From contig NZ_CP012479.1 in assembly GCF_001281315.1 (NCBI RefSeq), positions 3,286,001 through 3,350,000 on the forward strand: 64,000 nucleotides of DNA. Reading direction: 5' to 3'. Positions within the stretch are counted from its first letter, which is position 1; every line of letters begins with the position of its first letter. Origin of the DNA: Arthrobacter sp. ERGS1:01. GTDB taxonomy: Bacteria > Actinomycetota > Actinomycetes > Actinomycetales > Micrococcaceae. Made by a program: the position numbers and the translations under genes. The notes beneath the pieces were generated by a model that did not search any database, was not told the DNA's origin, and saw only the letters and a list, made by a program, of their open reading frames with translations. Shown one piece after another: positions 33,537 to 41,137 of the stretch.

Positions 33537-33960
33537 ATTGGCGAGAGGCCTCTGCAGTGCAGCCCTGACCTGCGGGGACAGTCCGCGATAGCGGCAGCGA
33601 TGAACTGCTCGACTCCCCTGATCTACGACATCGAAGTACAAATGGGATACATGGGGAACCGCAGGTGCACCCCGAGTCCTTTACCAAAGGCAGGGCGATT
33701 GTCGAGTCGGTTGTTACAGCAAACTCGATCAACGTCGAATCCGTTGAAGCCATTTGAATCGACCATGTTCGAGGATTTCTCAAACTCGAATCCGCGCAGT
33801 CCCCGCCTCTATCCTTCTCGCCTGTGCCGGTGTACGGTGATTGTGGTTGGGCAGTCTCGTCAGTAACGGGACCCGCGGCTTTCATTGTTCAATTGACTGT
33901 AACGCACTGTAAGTAGCGGTGCGTACGAGGTCATATCCGCTGCCACTTTGGGAATGTCCT
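33537..33960. other. Left part of the insert, no supported gene
   Basis: This 424 bp stretch is visibly richer in A and T than its surroundings. I see no ORF with a plausible ribosome binding site and no RNA gene. It presumably holds the promoter of the orphan gene that starts at 33961; TTCAAT and TAAGTA near 33890-33915 are a weak candidate. Confidence 0.5.
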
Positions 33961-35358
33961 ATGTCTGAAGAACTCTCGTACCCCTCGCCCCCTTCTACCT
34001 TCTTCATCCAACGAACACCCGGCAAAGCTAGGCTTTTCGTTGGTGACTTCAGCTCCCATTCCAAATTGCTCGTCCCAGTCACCACAGTAAGCGTGGGAAC
34101 AGACTCCGAGGCCAACCGACTTCTATCTGCACTGACAAACGCAGCGTGGACCGGGGATCGACGCGCTTGGGAAGACACTGCGACCGAACTTCCGGAAGCT
34201 GTCGTGCTTGCCTGCAATCAGGCGCTTCTGGCAATGCCGTCACCTGCATCGCTGGCACTCGGGAGCGACGGCCACCCAATGACCGTAGTGCGTGAGTTGT
34301 ACGCATTTACTCCGGGAGCCGACGACCTGTCGTCCACTGCTGCCGCGGCATATGATTTGAGCCTCCAGGCCCTCATCGACAACTACCGGGACGAACCCGG
34401 CAACGTTCTTTGTCGAGTTCGTGTCCTATCCGGCGAGGCCGAGGTCACTCCTGAAAAGGTGGGATCTGCCTGGCCCCTTGTCGACGAACCCGAGCCAATA
34501 GAACGGCGCATGTTCGGGCCGATGGAACTAAAGGAAGTATTTAACGACCCGCGGTGGACAACCCAGAAGACTCGAGCATACTGGGTCTGGGTCATCGATG
34601 GAGTCAAGCAGGATTTGGAGTCCGGGACCTACGATTCCGAGGCGGCGTGGGTGGTCGAGTACTTCGGTGAGGACATTCCCGAGGACACCGAGGCAGATGA
34701 ACTTGAGGATTGGCAGTGCTTCATGGACAGCGGCTGGAGCCCCTGGCCAATGACTGCACGCACTCGATTTGTCCTTTGGAATTCGCTCTCCGGAATCCTG
34801 TCACTGCTGGAATCCGGACTTGAAGCGTGGGCAGAGGAAAGCCCGCAGCCTGACAACGACAACTTTATGCATGACTTTCCAACAGTTGTGTTGTCCCAGC
34901 CTCGCATCTGGTGGGTGACACTGGGCAATGCGTGCATTCGCCTTATCGAGGCGATGCGCACCGGCGAAAAATGGAATCCGCGAACTCCAGCCGAGGAGGC
35001 GCTAATCTACATCGCATGTCGGGATGGCTGGATCAAAGCGGCGCTCCAAGAGATTGAGGGAACATTCTTCCTCCGCAACCAGCTCGCAAGCCTTCCTAGG
35101 GGCAAGGAATTTGAATCTGTCGAGCTTGGTCCTCACGAGGCCGACGACGGCCCCGATTACGACTGGGATGAAGTCCCGGGGGCCTTGGCAGGAGATGAGG
35201 ACGTGGAGTTCCTCTGGACTGCTGCGATGGACGGCATTGGCGACCCCGGGGATCCAGTTAACCAGGCTCAAGGCATCGGCGACTATCGCGCTGAGTCATG
35301 GCACCATCCCTTCGATCAATATCTGCAGGACCCCGAGGCGCCGTCTGCACTCTTTTAA
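33961..35358 (+). CDS. Orphan acidic protein of unknown function in the insert
   Basis: The 465-residue protein (ATG at 33961, an upstream GTG at 33919 being less likely) has no signal peptide, membrane helix or motif I recognise. It is rich in Asp, Glu and Trp. It shows a low-complexity acidic segment ('EYFGEDIPEDTEADELEDW', about 240) and an acidic C-terminal third ('DDGPDYDWDEVPGALAGDEDVEFLW'). The middle looks alpha-helical ('IWWVTLGNACIRLIEAMRTGEKWNP'). Its codons use A and T in the third position much more than all neighbours, a sign of recent transfer. It is the only gene in a segment flanked by direct repeats. Phage defence, toxin immunity or a phage cargo gene are all conceivable; none is shown. 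Confidence 0.75.
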   Translation: MSEELSYPSPPSTFFIQRTPGKARLFVGDFSSHSKLLVPVTTVSVGTDSEANRLLSALTNAAWTGDRRAWEDTATELPEAVVLACNQALLAMPSPASLALGSDGHPMTVVRELYAFTPGADDLSSTAAAAYDLSLQALIDNYRDEPGNVLCRVRVLSGEAEVTPEKVGSAWPLVDEPEPIERRMFGPMELKEVFNDPRWTTQKTRAYWVWVIDGVKQDLESGTYDSEAAWVVEYFGEDIPEDTEADELEDWQCFMDSGWSPWPMTARTRFVLWNSLSGILSLLESGLEAWAEESPQPDNDNFMHDFPTVVLSQPRIWWVTLGNACIRLIEAMRTGEKWNPRTPAEEALIYIACRDGWIKAALQEIEGTFFLRNQLASLPRGKEFESVELGPHEADDGPDYDWDEVPGALAGDEDVEFLWTAAMDGIGDPGDPVNQAQGIGDYRAESWHHPFDQYLQDPEAPSALF

Positions 35359-35544
35359 TCCGGATTTGCGCTGAAAATGGGAGTACGCCACTGAGGTGGA
35401 TATGTCGGCGGTTAGCCCAGCACCTTTAGACGTTTTTGCGCCTGAATTCGGTTGAGGGAAATACCCATTCCGAGCACGGCAGGCAAAGTGATCCCCGCAC
35501 TCAAGCGACCTCGCACCGAGCCGAGACGATATGCAGGTCTTATC
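35359..35544. other. Right part of the insert, no gene seen
   Basis: 186 bp of AT-richer DNA between the orphan gene and the right direct repeat. No ORF, RNA or clear repeat was found. Confidence 0.5.
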
Positions 35545-35716
35545 TGCCCGGGCTGCGCAATCCGATCGACCACTGCGCGCCCGGGAAGTCTTGGCCCTGC
35601 AGAGCGGTCATCCAACGCACAACGTCCACCGGTCCCGGAGTGGGACTGGTGGACGAAGGCAAAATCCATTGGGCTGCCAGACGGAGCCGGGCAAGGGTGG
35701 CGGGCGTGACGCTCAT
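35545..35716 (-). pseudogene. 5' fragment of the AlkZ-like gene (about 57 codons)
   Basis: Reading from ATG at 35716 the frame gives 'MSVTPATLARLRLAAQWILP' and continues through 'TALQGQDFPGAQWSIGLRSPG', i.e. nearly the same N-terminus as the gene at 32334-33452 (changes include T2S and L48Q-type substitutions). It then leaves homology at about 35545. It has no C-terminal domain, so it cannot be functional as a glycosylase. Confidence 0.85.
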
Positions 35717-35832
35717 GGATCAAATCTAGACCCGGCGGTGATACCGCGTTGCCCAAAAGCAAGCCAAAAGTGATACCGCGTCGGCCAAAAGCGTGCCAAA
35801 GGTGATACAGCGTCGCTTAGCGGGCGGAGCGG
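35545..35832. repeat. Right copy of the direct repeat flanking the insert
   Basis: This copy carries a truncated 5' end of the glycosylase-like gene, three GTGATAC-family repeats (about 35735-35750, 35761-35782, 35793-35814) and the intact 3' end of the desaturase gene. It has one more repeat unit (35785-35816) than the left copy. Confidence 0.9.
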
Positions 35833-36944
35833 AGCTGCGCGGTGACGGGGCATTCGAAGGGGTCGCGCTGGCCCAGGCCCACGCGGTTCAGGTAGCGCAT
35901 GACGATCATGTAGGACTTGGCCAGCGTGGTCTCCGTGTACATGATGTTGCGTTCGGCGCAGTAGGCGCGCACCATCGGCTGGACCCGCTTCAAGTTCCGC
36001 GAGGACATGGTGGGGAACAGGTGGTGCTCGATCTGGTAGTTCAACCCGCCCATGCCGGCGTCGACGATCCAACCGCCGGAGATGTTGCGGCTCATGAGGG
36101 TCTGGCGGCGCATGAAGTCGATCTTGACGTCCTTCGGAACCAGCGGCATGCCCTTGTGGTTCGGGGCGAAGGAGCCGCCCATGTACAGGCCGAGCGCCAG
36201 TTCCTGGACCACCAGGAACGCGATGCCGAAGACCGGGCCCAGGAACAGCAGCACGGCAATGGGGAACATGACCAGGCGGATGAACAGCAGGGCCATTTCC
36301 ACCTTGCGGTGCGGCATGGCGTGCTTGCGGTCAAGGACGCGGCGCACGGAGTTGATGTGCAGGTCCAGCACGGCCAGGGTCAGCAACGGGAAGAAGAACC
36401 AGCCCTGGCGGGCGGCAAACCACTTGGCGAAGCCGGTCCGCTGCGAGGCGGATTCCGGGTCGAAGACGAGGGCGCCGGCGGCAATGTCCGTATCAACACC
36501 AATTTTGTTGGGGTTGGCGTGGTGCTTGCCGTGCTTGTTCATCCACCAGCCGTGACTCAGGCCCACGAAGAGGTTGCCGGAGATGACGGCCGTCCAGGCG
36601 TTCTTCTTCGCGGAGGCGAAGATCTGCCGGTGGGCGGCGTCGTGGGAAAGGAAACCGGTGAGCGTACACATGATGGCGAAGAGCACGGCGGTAAGCATCT
36701 GCCACCAGCTTTGGCCAAGCGTCACGAACATGACGCCGACGGCGGCAAAGCCCAGTCCCAGCCGGATCATCCGGAACACGTACCAGCGGATCTCCCGCTC
36801 CATGAGCCCGGCGGCCCGCACCTGCTCGGTCAGCGCGATGAAGTCCGTGACGTGCCGGTCCCGCGCGGGGCGTTTTTTCGCCACCCGAAGGACGGCTTCC
36901 GCCTCGTCAAGTACGTCCGTGCTGTCAATGGTTGCCGACGACAT
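35817..36944 (-). CDS. Membrane fatty-acid desaturase (acyl-lipid/acyl-CoA, DesA3-like)
   Basis: The 375-residue integral membrane di-iron enzyme introduces a double bond into fatty acyl chains. All three histidine boxes are present: HDAAH (about 101-105), HGKHH (about 138-142) and QIEHH (about 304-308, in 'GLNYQIEHHLFPTM'). Hydrophobic pairs of helices lie around residues 60-95 and 215-255. The ATG at 36944 is chosen because AGGAGC lies seven bases upstream, inside the longer reading frame. The protein needs an electron donor; no ferredoxin-reductase gene is adjacent. Its last 16 bp are copied on the far side of the insert. Temperature-dependent membrane tuning is the expected role. Confidence 0.92.
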   Translation of the reverse strand: MSSATIDSTDVLDEAEAVLRVAKKRPARDRHVTDFIALTEQVRAAGLMEREIRWYVFRMIRLGLGFAAVGVMFVTLGQSWWQMLTAVLFAIMCTLTGFLSHDAAHRQIFASAKKNAWTAVISGNLFVGLSHGWWMNKHGKHHANPNKIGVDTDIAAGALVFDPESASQRTGFAKWFAARQGWFFFPLLTLAVLDLHINSVRRVLDRKHAMPHRKVEMALLFIRLVMFPIAVLLFLGPVFGIAFLVVQELALGLYMGGSFAPNHKGMPLVPKDVKIDFMRRQTLMSRNISGGWIVDAGMGGLNYQIEHHLFPTMSSRNLKRVQPMVRAYCAERNIMYTETTLAKSYMIVMRYLNRVGLGQRDPFECPVTAQLRSAR

Positions 36945-37107
36945 CGTGCTCCTCATGATGCCGCGATCACGCCTGCGGCACCCTGCTAATAGAAAGGTCT
37001 GAATCTTTCATTAACGCTACGGAACGCGGCGCCTGCGCACATCACACCGGGGAGCCGTCTTGACCCCCTACCCGGGTAGGGGTGCGCCGGCCGCAGGCAG
37101 CCAGCAG

Positions 37108-37179
37108 CACTGTTCTGCGGGGAACCCGCCGCGAGTTTTGCGCGGAACAGTGTTGTGCGCACAACCCGCCACGAGTTCG
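37108..37179. repeat. Imperfect 39 bp-period direct repeat between desaturase and murB
   Basis: Two copies share the pattern CACTGTTCTGCG...AACCCGCCGCGAGTT and CAGTGTTGTGCG...AACCCGCCACGAGTT (about 37108-37139 and 37147-37179). CACTGTTC and GAACAGTG also form an 8 bp inverted pair. The 251 bp gap is otherwise empty. Confidence 0.65.
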
Positions 37180-37195
37180 ACGCCGGCCGGTCCGC

Positions 37196-38260
37196 CTAGA
37201 GCGAGCAGCCCACCAGGACGGGTTCCGGGTGCAGGCTGATGCCGAATTTCGCCTGCACGCCGTCGCGGACGGTGCGGGCCACGGCCAGGACGTCCGACGC
37301 CGATGCCCCGCCCCTGTTGGTGATGGCGAGGGTGTGCTTCGTGGAGAGGGACGCACGTCCGGACGCAACGCCGTCGTCGGCCAGGCCAAAGCCCTTGGCG
37401 AAGCCGGCCCGCTCGATCAGCCAGGCGGCGCTGAGCTTCACGCCGCCGGCGCCCGGGTAGCGCGGGGCGTCCGCGGGCAGGGCGTCGGCCGCCTCGGGGG
37501 TGACGATCGGGTTGGTGAAGAAGGAGCCCGTTGAATAGGTATCCCGGTCCGCCGGGTCAAGCACCATGCCCTTGGAGGCGCGGAGGGCAAGGACGGCGCG
37601 GCGCACCTCGAGGGAATTGGCGCGCTGGCCCACCTCGACGCCGAGCCGGCGGGCCAGTTCGGCATACTTGATGGGCGCGCTCATGCGGCCCAGCAGCAGC
37701 TGGAATTCCACCGTCAGCACCACGTGGCGCGGGGAGCCGTTGACCGTCCCGGCCTTGATGATCGAGTCCCGGTAGCCAAATTTCAGCTCCGAGTTGGTGA
37801 AGGTGCGCACGGCGCTGCGTTCGCGGTCCCACACCCGGACGGAGGCGATGGTTTGGCCCACGTCGGCCCCGTAGGCGCCAACATTTTGCACGGGGGTCGC
37901 CCCAGCCGCGCCGGGAATGCCTGACAACGCCTCCAGCCCGCTCCAGGCGTGCAGCACCGACTGGTGGACGAAGTCGTCCCAGTCATGGCCGGCCTGGACC
38001 ACCACGGAGGCTCCCCCGCACGTGTCCTCGGAACTGGCGGCAAAGCCCGTGCTGGCAATCTTGAGCACGGTGCCGTCAAAGCCGTCGTCGGAGACCACCA
38101 GGTTGGAGCCGCCGCCCACAATTAACAGGGGGGTGCCGGCGTCGTCCGCCTGCCGCACGGCGGCAATGATCTCCGCCTCCGTGGTGGCCTGGACGAAAGT
38201 GCGGGCCGGGCCGCCCACGCCAAGCGTGGTCAGGGAGTGCAGGAAAGTTTGCTCATTCAC
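37196..38260 (-). CDS. murB: UDP-N-acetylenolpyruvoylglucosamine reductase
   Basis: MurB reduces the enolpyruvyl group to form UDP-MurNAc in peptidoglycan synthesis, using FAD and NADPH. The 354-residue protein starts with GTG overlapping the preceding MFS stop (GTGA). FAD motifs are 'TLGVGGPARTFVQA', 'PLLIVGGGSNLVVSDDGFDGTVLKI' and 'LSGIPGAAGATPVQNVGAYGADVGQTI'. The catalytic serine region is 'STGSFFTNPIV', and the C-terminal 'AAWLIERAGFAKGF' and 'KHTLAITNRGGASASDVL' complete the type I signature. Its place behind hadA-hadB-MFS, with overlapping genes throughout, suggests one four-gene operon. Confidence 0.95.
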   Translation of the reverse strand: MNEQTFLHSLTTLGVGGPARTFVQATTEAEIIAAVRQADDAGTPLLIVGGGSNLVVSDDGFDGTVLKIASTGFAASSEDTCGGASVVVQAGHDWDDFVHQSVLHAWSGLEALSGIPGAAGATPVQNVGAYGADVGQTIASVRVWDRERSAVRTFTNSELKFGYRDSIIKAGTVNGSPRHVVLTVEFQLLLGRMSAPIKYAELARRLGVEVGQRANSLEVRRAVLALRASKGMVLDPADRDTYSTGSFFTNPIVTPEAADALPADAPRYPGAGGVKLSAAWLIERAGFAKGFGLADDGVASGRASLSTKHTLAITNRGGASASDVLAVARTVRDGVQAKFGISLHPEPVLVGCSL

Positions 38261-39582
38261 GCTTCTACAGTATCGCGGGAGGCGTGGGGTCCCGTGTTGT
38301 CCAGATACTTCGGCTTGCGCACCACGGGGGTCAGGAAGAACGCCACCACGAGCATGACAAGGACTGCCAGCAGCGAATGCAGCACGCCCACGTGCTCGGC
38401 CAGCAGGCCCAGTAGCGGCGGGCCGCCCAGGAACGCGCCGTAGCCGACGGTCGAGACCACGGACACGCGGGCCGCGGCGTGCTCGGGGTCGTCCGACGCC
38501 GCCGACATCGCCACGGGGAAGCCCAGCGCGGAGCCCAGCCCCCAGAAGACCAGCGCGGTCAGGGCCAGCGGCTGGTTGGGCGCAAAGACGAACAAGCCAA
38601 GTCCGATCACGGCCAGGGCGGCCCCCACGCGGAGCACGATCACGCGGCCATACTTGTCCAGCACGACGGTTCCGGCAAAGCGGCCTATAGTCATGGCGGA
38701 GACGAAGATGCCGTAGCCGATTGCGCCCATGTCCTGTTTTGCCCCGTACCCGTCCACGAGGGCCAGGGCCACCCAGTCCCCCGCGGCCCCCTCGGCCAGG
38801 CCCAGGCCCAGCACCAGCACACCCAGCAGCAGGGTGCGCGGATCCTTCCAGGCGGCGGCGATCTTTTCCTTGCCGGCCCGCTTGGCGGCGTCCTCGGCGG
38901 TCGCGGCCGGCCCAGGCGTTTTGGCCGTCGCGACGATGGGGATGGGACCGGTGCCGGGAACGGCGTCGAGGTCGGTGTTGACGGTGGTGTCGACCATGAC
39001 GGCACCGGGCTGGCGGCGGTCGGCCTGGTAGTGGCCGGCCCCGATCCACACGGCAACGCTGACAAGGACGGCGATCACGGACAGGTGGATGGCCACGGGC
39101 AGGTGCACCGAGGCGGCGAGGGCGCCAAGCCCTGCGCCGGCCACGGTGCCGATGCTGAAGGAACCGTGCAGGCGCGGCATGATGTGCCGGCCGAGCGCCC
39201 GCTCCACGGCAGCGCCCTCAATATTGGAGGCGGTGTTCCAACTGCCCGTGCCCAAGCCCACGATGATCATGCCCGCGCCCACCACGAGGGGTGTTGCGAA
39301 AACGGTCGCACCCAGCCCAATCGTGATGATGCCGACTGCCTGGATCAGGCTGCCCAGCCGGGAGGTGAGCTTGGATCCCAGCCGCAGCACCACGAGCCCG
39401 GACGCGCCGACGGAGATGAAGGACCCCAGTGACATGCACAGCAGCATGAGTCCCACGGAGCCGGGGGTCAGCCCCAAATCGGACTTGATGGCCGGCAGAC
39501 GGGACACCCAAGTGGCGAAGACCAGTCCGGATCCGGCATAGGCGGTGACTACACCGTTGCGCCAGGCGGTGACGCCGTTCAC
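38257..39582 (-). CDS. MFS transporter, YbjJ-like
   Basis: A 441-residue, roughly 12-helix major facilitator ('WRNGVVTAYAGSGLVFATWVSRLPAIKSDLGLTPGSVGLMLL' in helix 1-2; a central cytoplasmic loop of ~45 residues rich in Ala/Thr/Pro at about 195-245; 'GRFAGTVVLDKYGRVIVLR' in the second half). It resembles the YbjJ/inner-membrane MFS group with unknown substrate. The GTG start overlaps the MaoC stop and its own stop overlaps the murB start, so translation is coupled on both sides. An export role connected with cell-envelope lipid or sugar intermediates would fit the neighbours, but that is only inference. Confidence 0.85.
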   Translation of the reverse strand: MNGVTAWRNGVVTAYAGSGLVFATWVSRLPAIKSDLGLTPGSVGLMLLCMSLGSFISVGASGLVVLRLGSKLTSRLGSLIQAVGIITIGLGATVFATPLVVGAGMIIVGLGTGSWNTASNIEGAAVERALGRHIMPRLHGSFSIGTVAGAGLGALAASVHLPVAIHLSVIAVLVSVAVWIGAGHYQADRRQPGAVMVDTTVNTDLDAVPGTGPIPIVATAKTPGPAATAEDAAKRAGKEKIAAAWKDPRTLLLGVLVLGLGLAEGAAGDWVALALVDGYGAKQDMGAIGYGIFVSAMTIGRFAGTVVLDKYGRVIVLRVGAALAVIGLGLFVFAPNQPLALTALVFWGLGSALGFPVAMSAASDDPEHAAARVSVVSTVGYGAFLGGPPLLGLLAEHVGVLHSLLAVLVMLVVAFFLTPVVRKPKYLDNTGPHASRDTVEA

Positions 39583-40004
39583 GCCACGCGGACCGTGGCT
39601 TGCGCCTTGACCAAAACCTTTTGTCCATCGAGGCTGACGGTGAGATCGATGCGGGCCGTGGAGGCGTCCGCGTCCAGCGCACCAATGACGCCCACGACGT
39701 CGACCACGGCACCCGGGGCCCCGTCAAGGTCCGCCACGGGGACGGGCTTGGTGAAGCGGGTTCCGTAGCCGAGGACGGCCGCAGGGTCGCCCACCCAATC
39801 GGTCACCAGCTGCACCGCCGCACCCATGGTGAACATGCCGTGGGCAATGACGCCGGGCAGTTCCACCTCCCGGGCGAACCGTTCGTTCCAGTGGATCGGG
39901 TTGAAGTCCCCGGACGCACCGGCATACTTGACCAGGTCCGCGCGGGTGATGTCGATGCGGCGCGAGCCGATCTCCTGGCCCACAACGAGTTCTGCAAAGT
40001 TCAT
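39579..40004 (-). CDS. MaoC-type (R)-hydroxyacyl dehydratase, HadB-like
   Basis: The 141-residue hot-dog protein carries the hydratase-2 motif 'YAGASGDFNPIHWNERFARE' with the catalytic Asp and His, then 'LPGVIAHGMFTMGAAVQLVTDW'. In mycobacteria HadB is the catalytic subunit that pairs with HadA for the dehydration step of fatty-acid synthase II; non-mycolate actinobacteria keep the pair with a less clear role. It starts at ATG overlapping the last base of the hadA-like stop (TAATG) and its own TGA overlaps the MFS start, so all are coupled. Confidence 0.88.
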   Translation of the reverse strand: MNFAELVVGQEIGSRRIDITRADLVKYAGASGDFNPIHWNERFAREVELPGVIAHGMFTMGAAVQLVTDWVGDPAAVLGYGTRFTKPVPVADLDGAPGAVVDVVGVIGALDADASTARIDLTVSLDGQKVLVKAQATVRVA

Positions 40005-40453
40005 TATTGTCCCTCCCCGCGTACCAGAATGGCCGAAACCGTGGTGGCGACGGCGTCGCCGGATACGGTGGAAATTTCGGCGCGGGTGGTGATCATGGCG
40101 CCGCCGCCCATGGCACGGACGGTGTCGACGTGGAGTTCGGCGACTAGTTCGTCACCGGCCACGATGGCGCGGTGGTGGGTGAATTTCTGCTCGGCGTGGA
40201 CCACGCGGGAAAAGTCGATGCCGGAGTCTGGATCGTTGATCAACTGTGCGTCGGCGCGTTGGGCCACGATGATGGCGTACGTCGGCGGGGCCACCAGGTC
40301 GGCATGACCCAGGGCCTGCGCGGCGGCAACGTCAAAGTGGGCGGGATGGGCGGCTTTGACGGCCCGGGCAAAGTCCCGAATGGACTCGCGGCCGACGCTG
40401 TAAACGTCGCCGGCGGGGTAGCTGCGCCCCTGCAGTTGCGGATTGATACTCAT
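40004..40453 (-). CDS. MaoC N-terminal-type dehydratase subunit, HadA-like
   Basis: The 149-residue partner subunit begins 'MSINPQLQGRSYPAGDVYSVGRESIRDFARAV', the FAS1-like dehydratase N-terminal signature. 'APPTYAIIVAQR' and 'VVHAEQKFTHHRAIVAGDELVAEL' shape the substrate tunnel. It lacks the Asp-His pair found in the HadB-like subunit, as expected for the non-catalytic half of the heterodimer. It is the first gene of the overlapping had-MFS-murB series. In mycobacteria hadAB sits beside the secE region; here the two loci are about 33 kb apart. Confidence 0.86.
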   Translation of the reverse strand: MSINPQLQGRSYPAGDVYSVGRESIRDFARAVKAAHPAHFDVAAAQALGHADLVAPPTYAIIVAQRADAQLINDPDSGIDFSRVVHAEQKFTHHRAIVAGDELVAELHVDTVRAMGGGAMITTRAEISTVSGDAVATTVSAILVRGEGQ

Positions 40454-40504
40454 GGCCTCCAGCCTACAGTTTGGGCACCCCGGACCGCATACTGCGACCG
40501 CAGG

Positions 40505-41059
40505 CTAAGACCGCATTCGCGCCACCACGGCCAGCAGTGCCGCAACGTCGACGCCGCCGTCGGGGCCGGCGTCGTGGGCGGGCAGGGACGGCAGGCCAAA
40601 GAGCGCCGCGTTGTAGTAGAGCCCGTCGCCGAGGAGCATGATGGCCCGGGCCACGGCGGGGTCGCCGACGTCGGCAAGGATCAGGCCGTACCAGGTGGCG
40701 TGGACGGCCGAGAAAGCCGTCCGGACGGTGCTGTCGTCGCCCTGGGCCAGGCGCATGGCCGCGACGATGGTCTTGTCGAAGGTGGTGCCGCCAAAGACAC
40801 TGGTGCGCACGTAGTAGCTGGCGCTGCCCTCGGGGTCGGTGGCCATTTGGTCAAAGTCGACGGCGGCCAGCTCGGCCATCTTTTCCAGCAACCCGTCCCG
40901 CAGCGCTTCCTTGCTCTTGAAGTGGTAGAGCAGCCCGCCCTTGGAAACGCCGGCGGCGGCGGCAACCGCGTCAAGGGTGGCCGCGCGGGGGCCGTCGTTG
41001 ATCAGCAAATCCTCGTATGCTGCCAGGATCCGATCGCGTGCGGACGGTTGTGTAGTCAT
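40505..41059 (-). CDS. TetR-family repressor
   Basis: The 184-residue regulator has an N-terminal TetR helix-turn-helix (about 5-55, 'ARDRILAAYEDLLINDGPRAATLDAVAAAAGVSKGGLLYHFKSKEALRDGL') and a helical ligand-binding/dimer domain. It is divergent from a QacA-type drug transporter gene with 78 bp between starts. The gap holds two 14 bp palindromes of the ACCGTCCGGACGGT type. This is the LfrR/LfrA or QacR/QacA arrangement, where a transported drug also lifts repression. The ligand is unknown. Confidence 0.92.
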   Translation of the reverse strand: MTTQPSARDRILAAYEDLLINDGPRAATLDAVAAAAGVSKGGLLYHFKSKEALRDGLLEKMAELAAVDFDQMATDPEGSASYYVRTSVFGGTTFDKTIVAAMRLAQGDDSTVRTAFSAVHATWYGLILADVGDPAVARAIMLLGDGLYYNAALFGLPSLPAHDAGPDGGVDVAALLAVVARMRS

Positions 41060-41089
41060 CAGAACAGACTACAAGAAGTGAGCAAATAC

Positions 41090-41124
41090 ACCGTCCGGAC
41101 GGTTTACTGTACCGACTAGACGGT
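41090..41124. promoter_or_regulatory. Twin TetR operators
   Basis: ACCGTCCGGACGGT (41090-41103) is a perfect 14 bp palindrome. ACCGACTAGACGGT (41111-41124) is the same with one mismatched pair. Their centres are 21 bp apart, i.e. two helical turns, which allows two dimers on one face. Both lie between the divergent starts and overlap the only plausible promoter positions. Confidence 0.8.
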
Positions 41125-41137
41125 TTACACTGGAGGA

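Noticed and set aside
33600..33866. 88-residue frame in the left part of the insert
   Set aside because: No ribosome binding site, Ser/Pro/Arg-rich random-looking translation; not enough to call a gene or a toxin.
33281..35832. Insertion sequence explanation for the direct-repeat-flanked segment
   Set aside because: There is no transposase, no terminal inverted repeat, and the flanking repeats are far too long for a target-site duplication.
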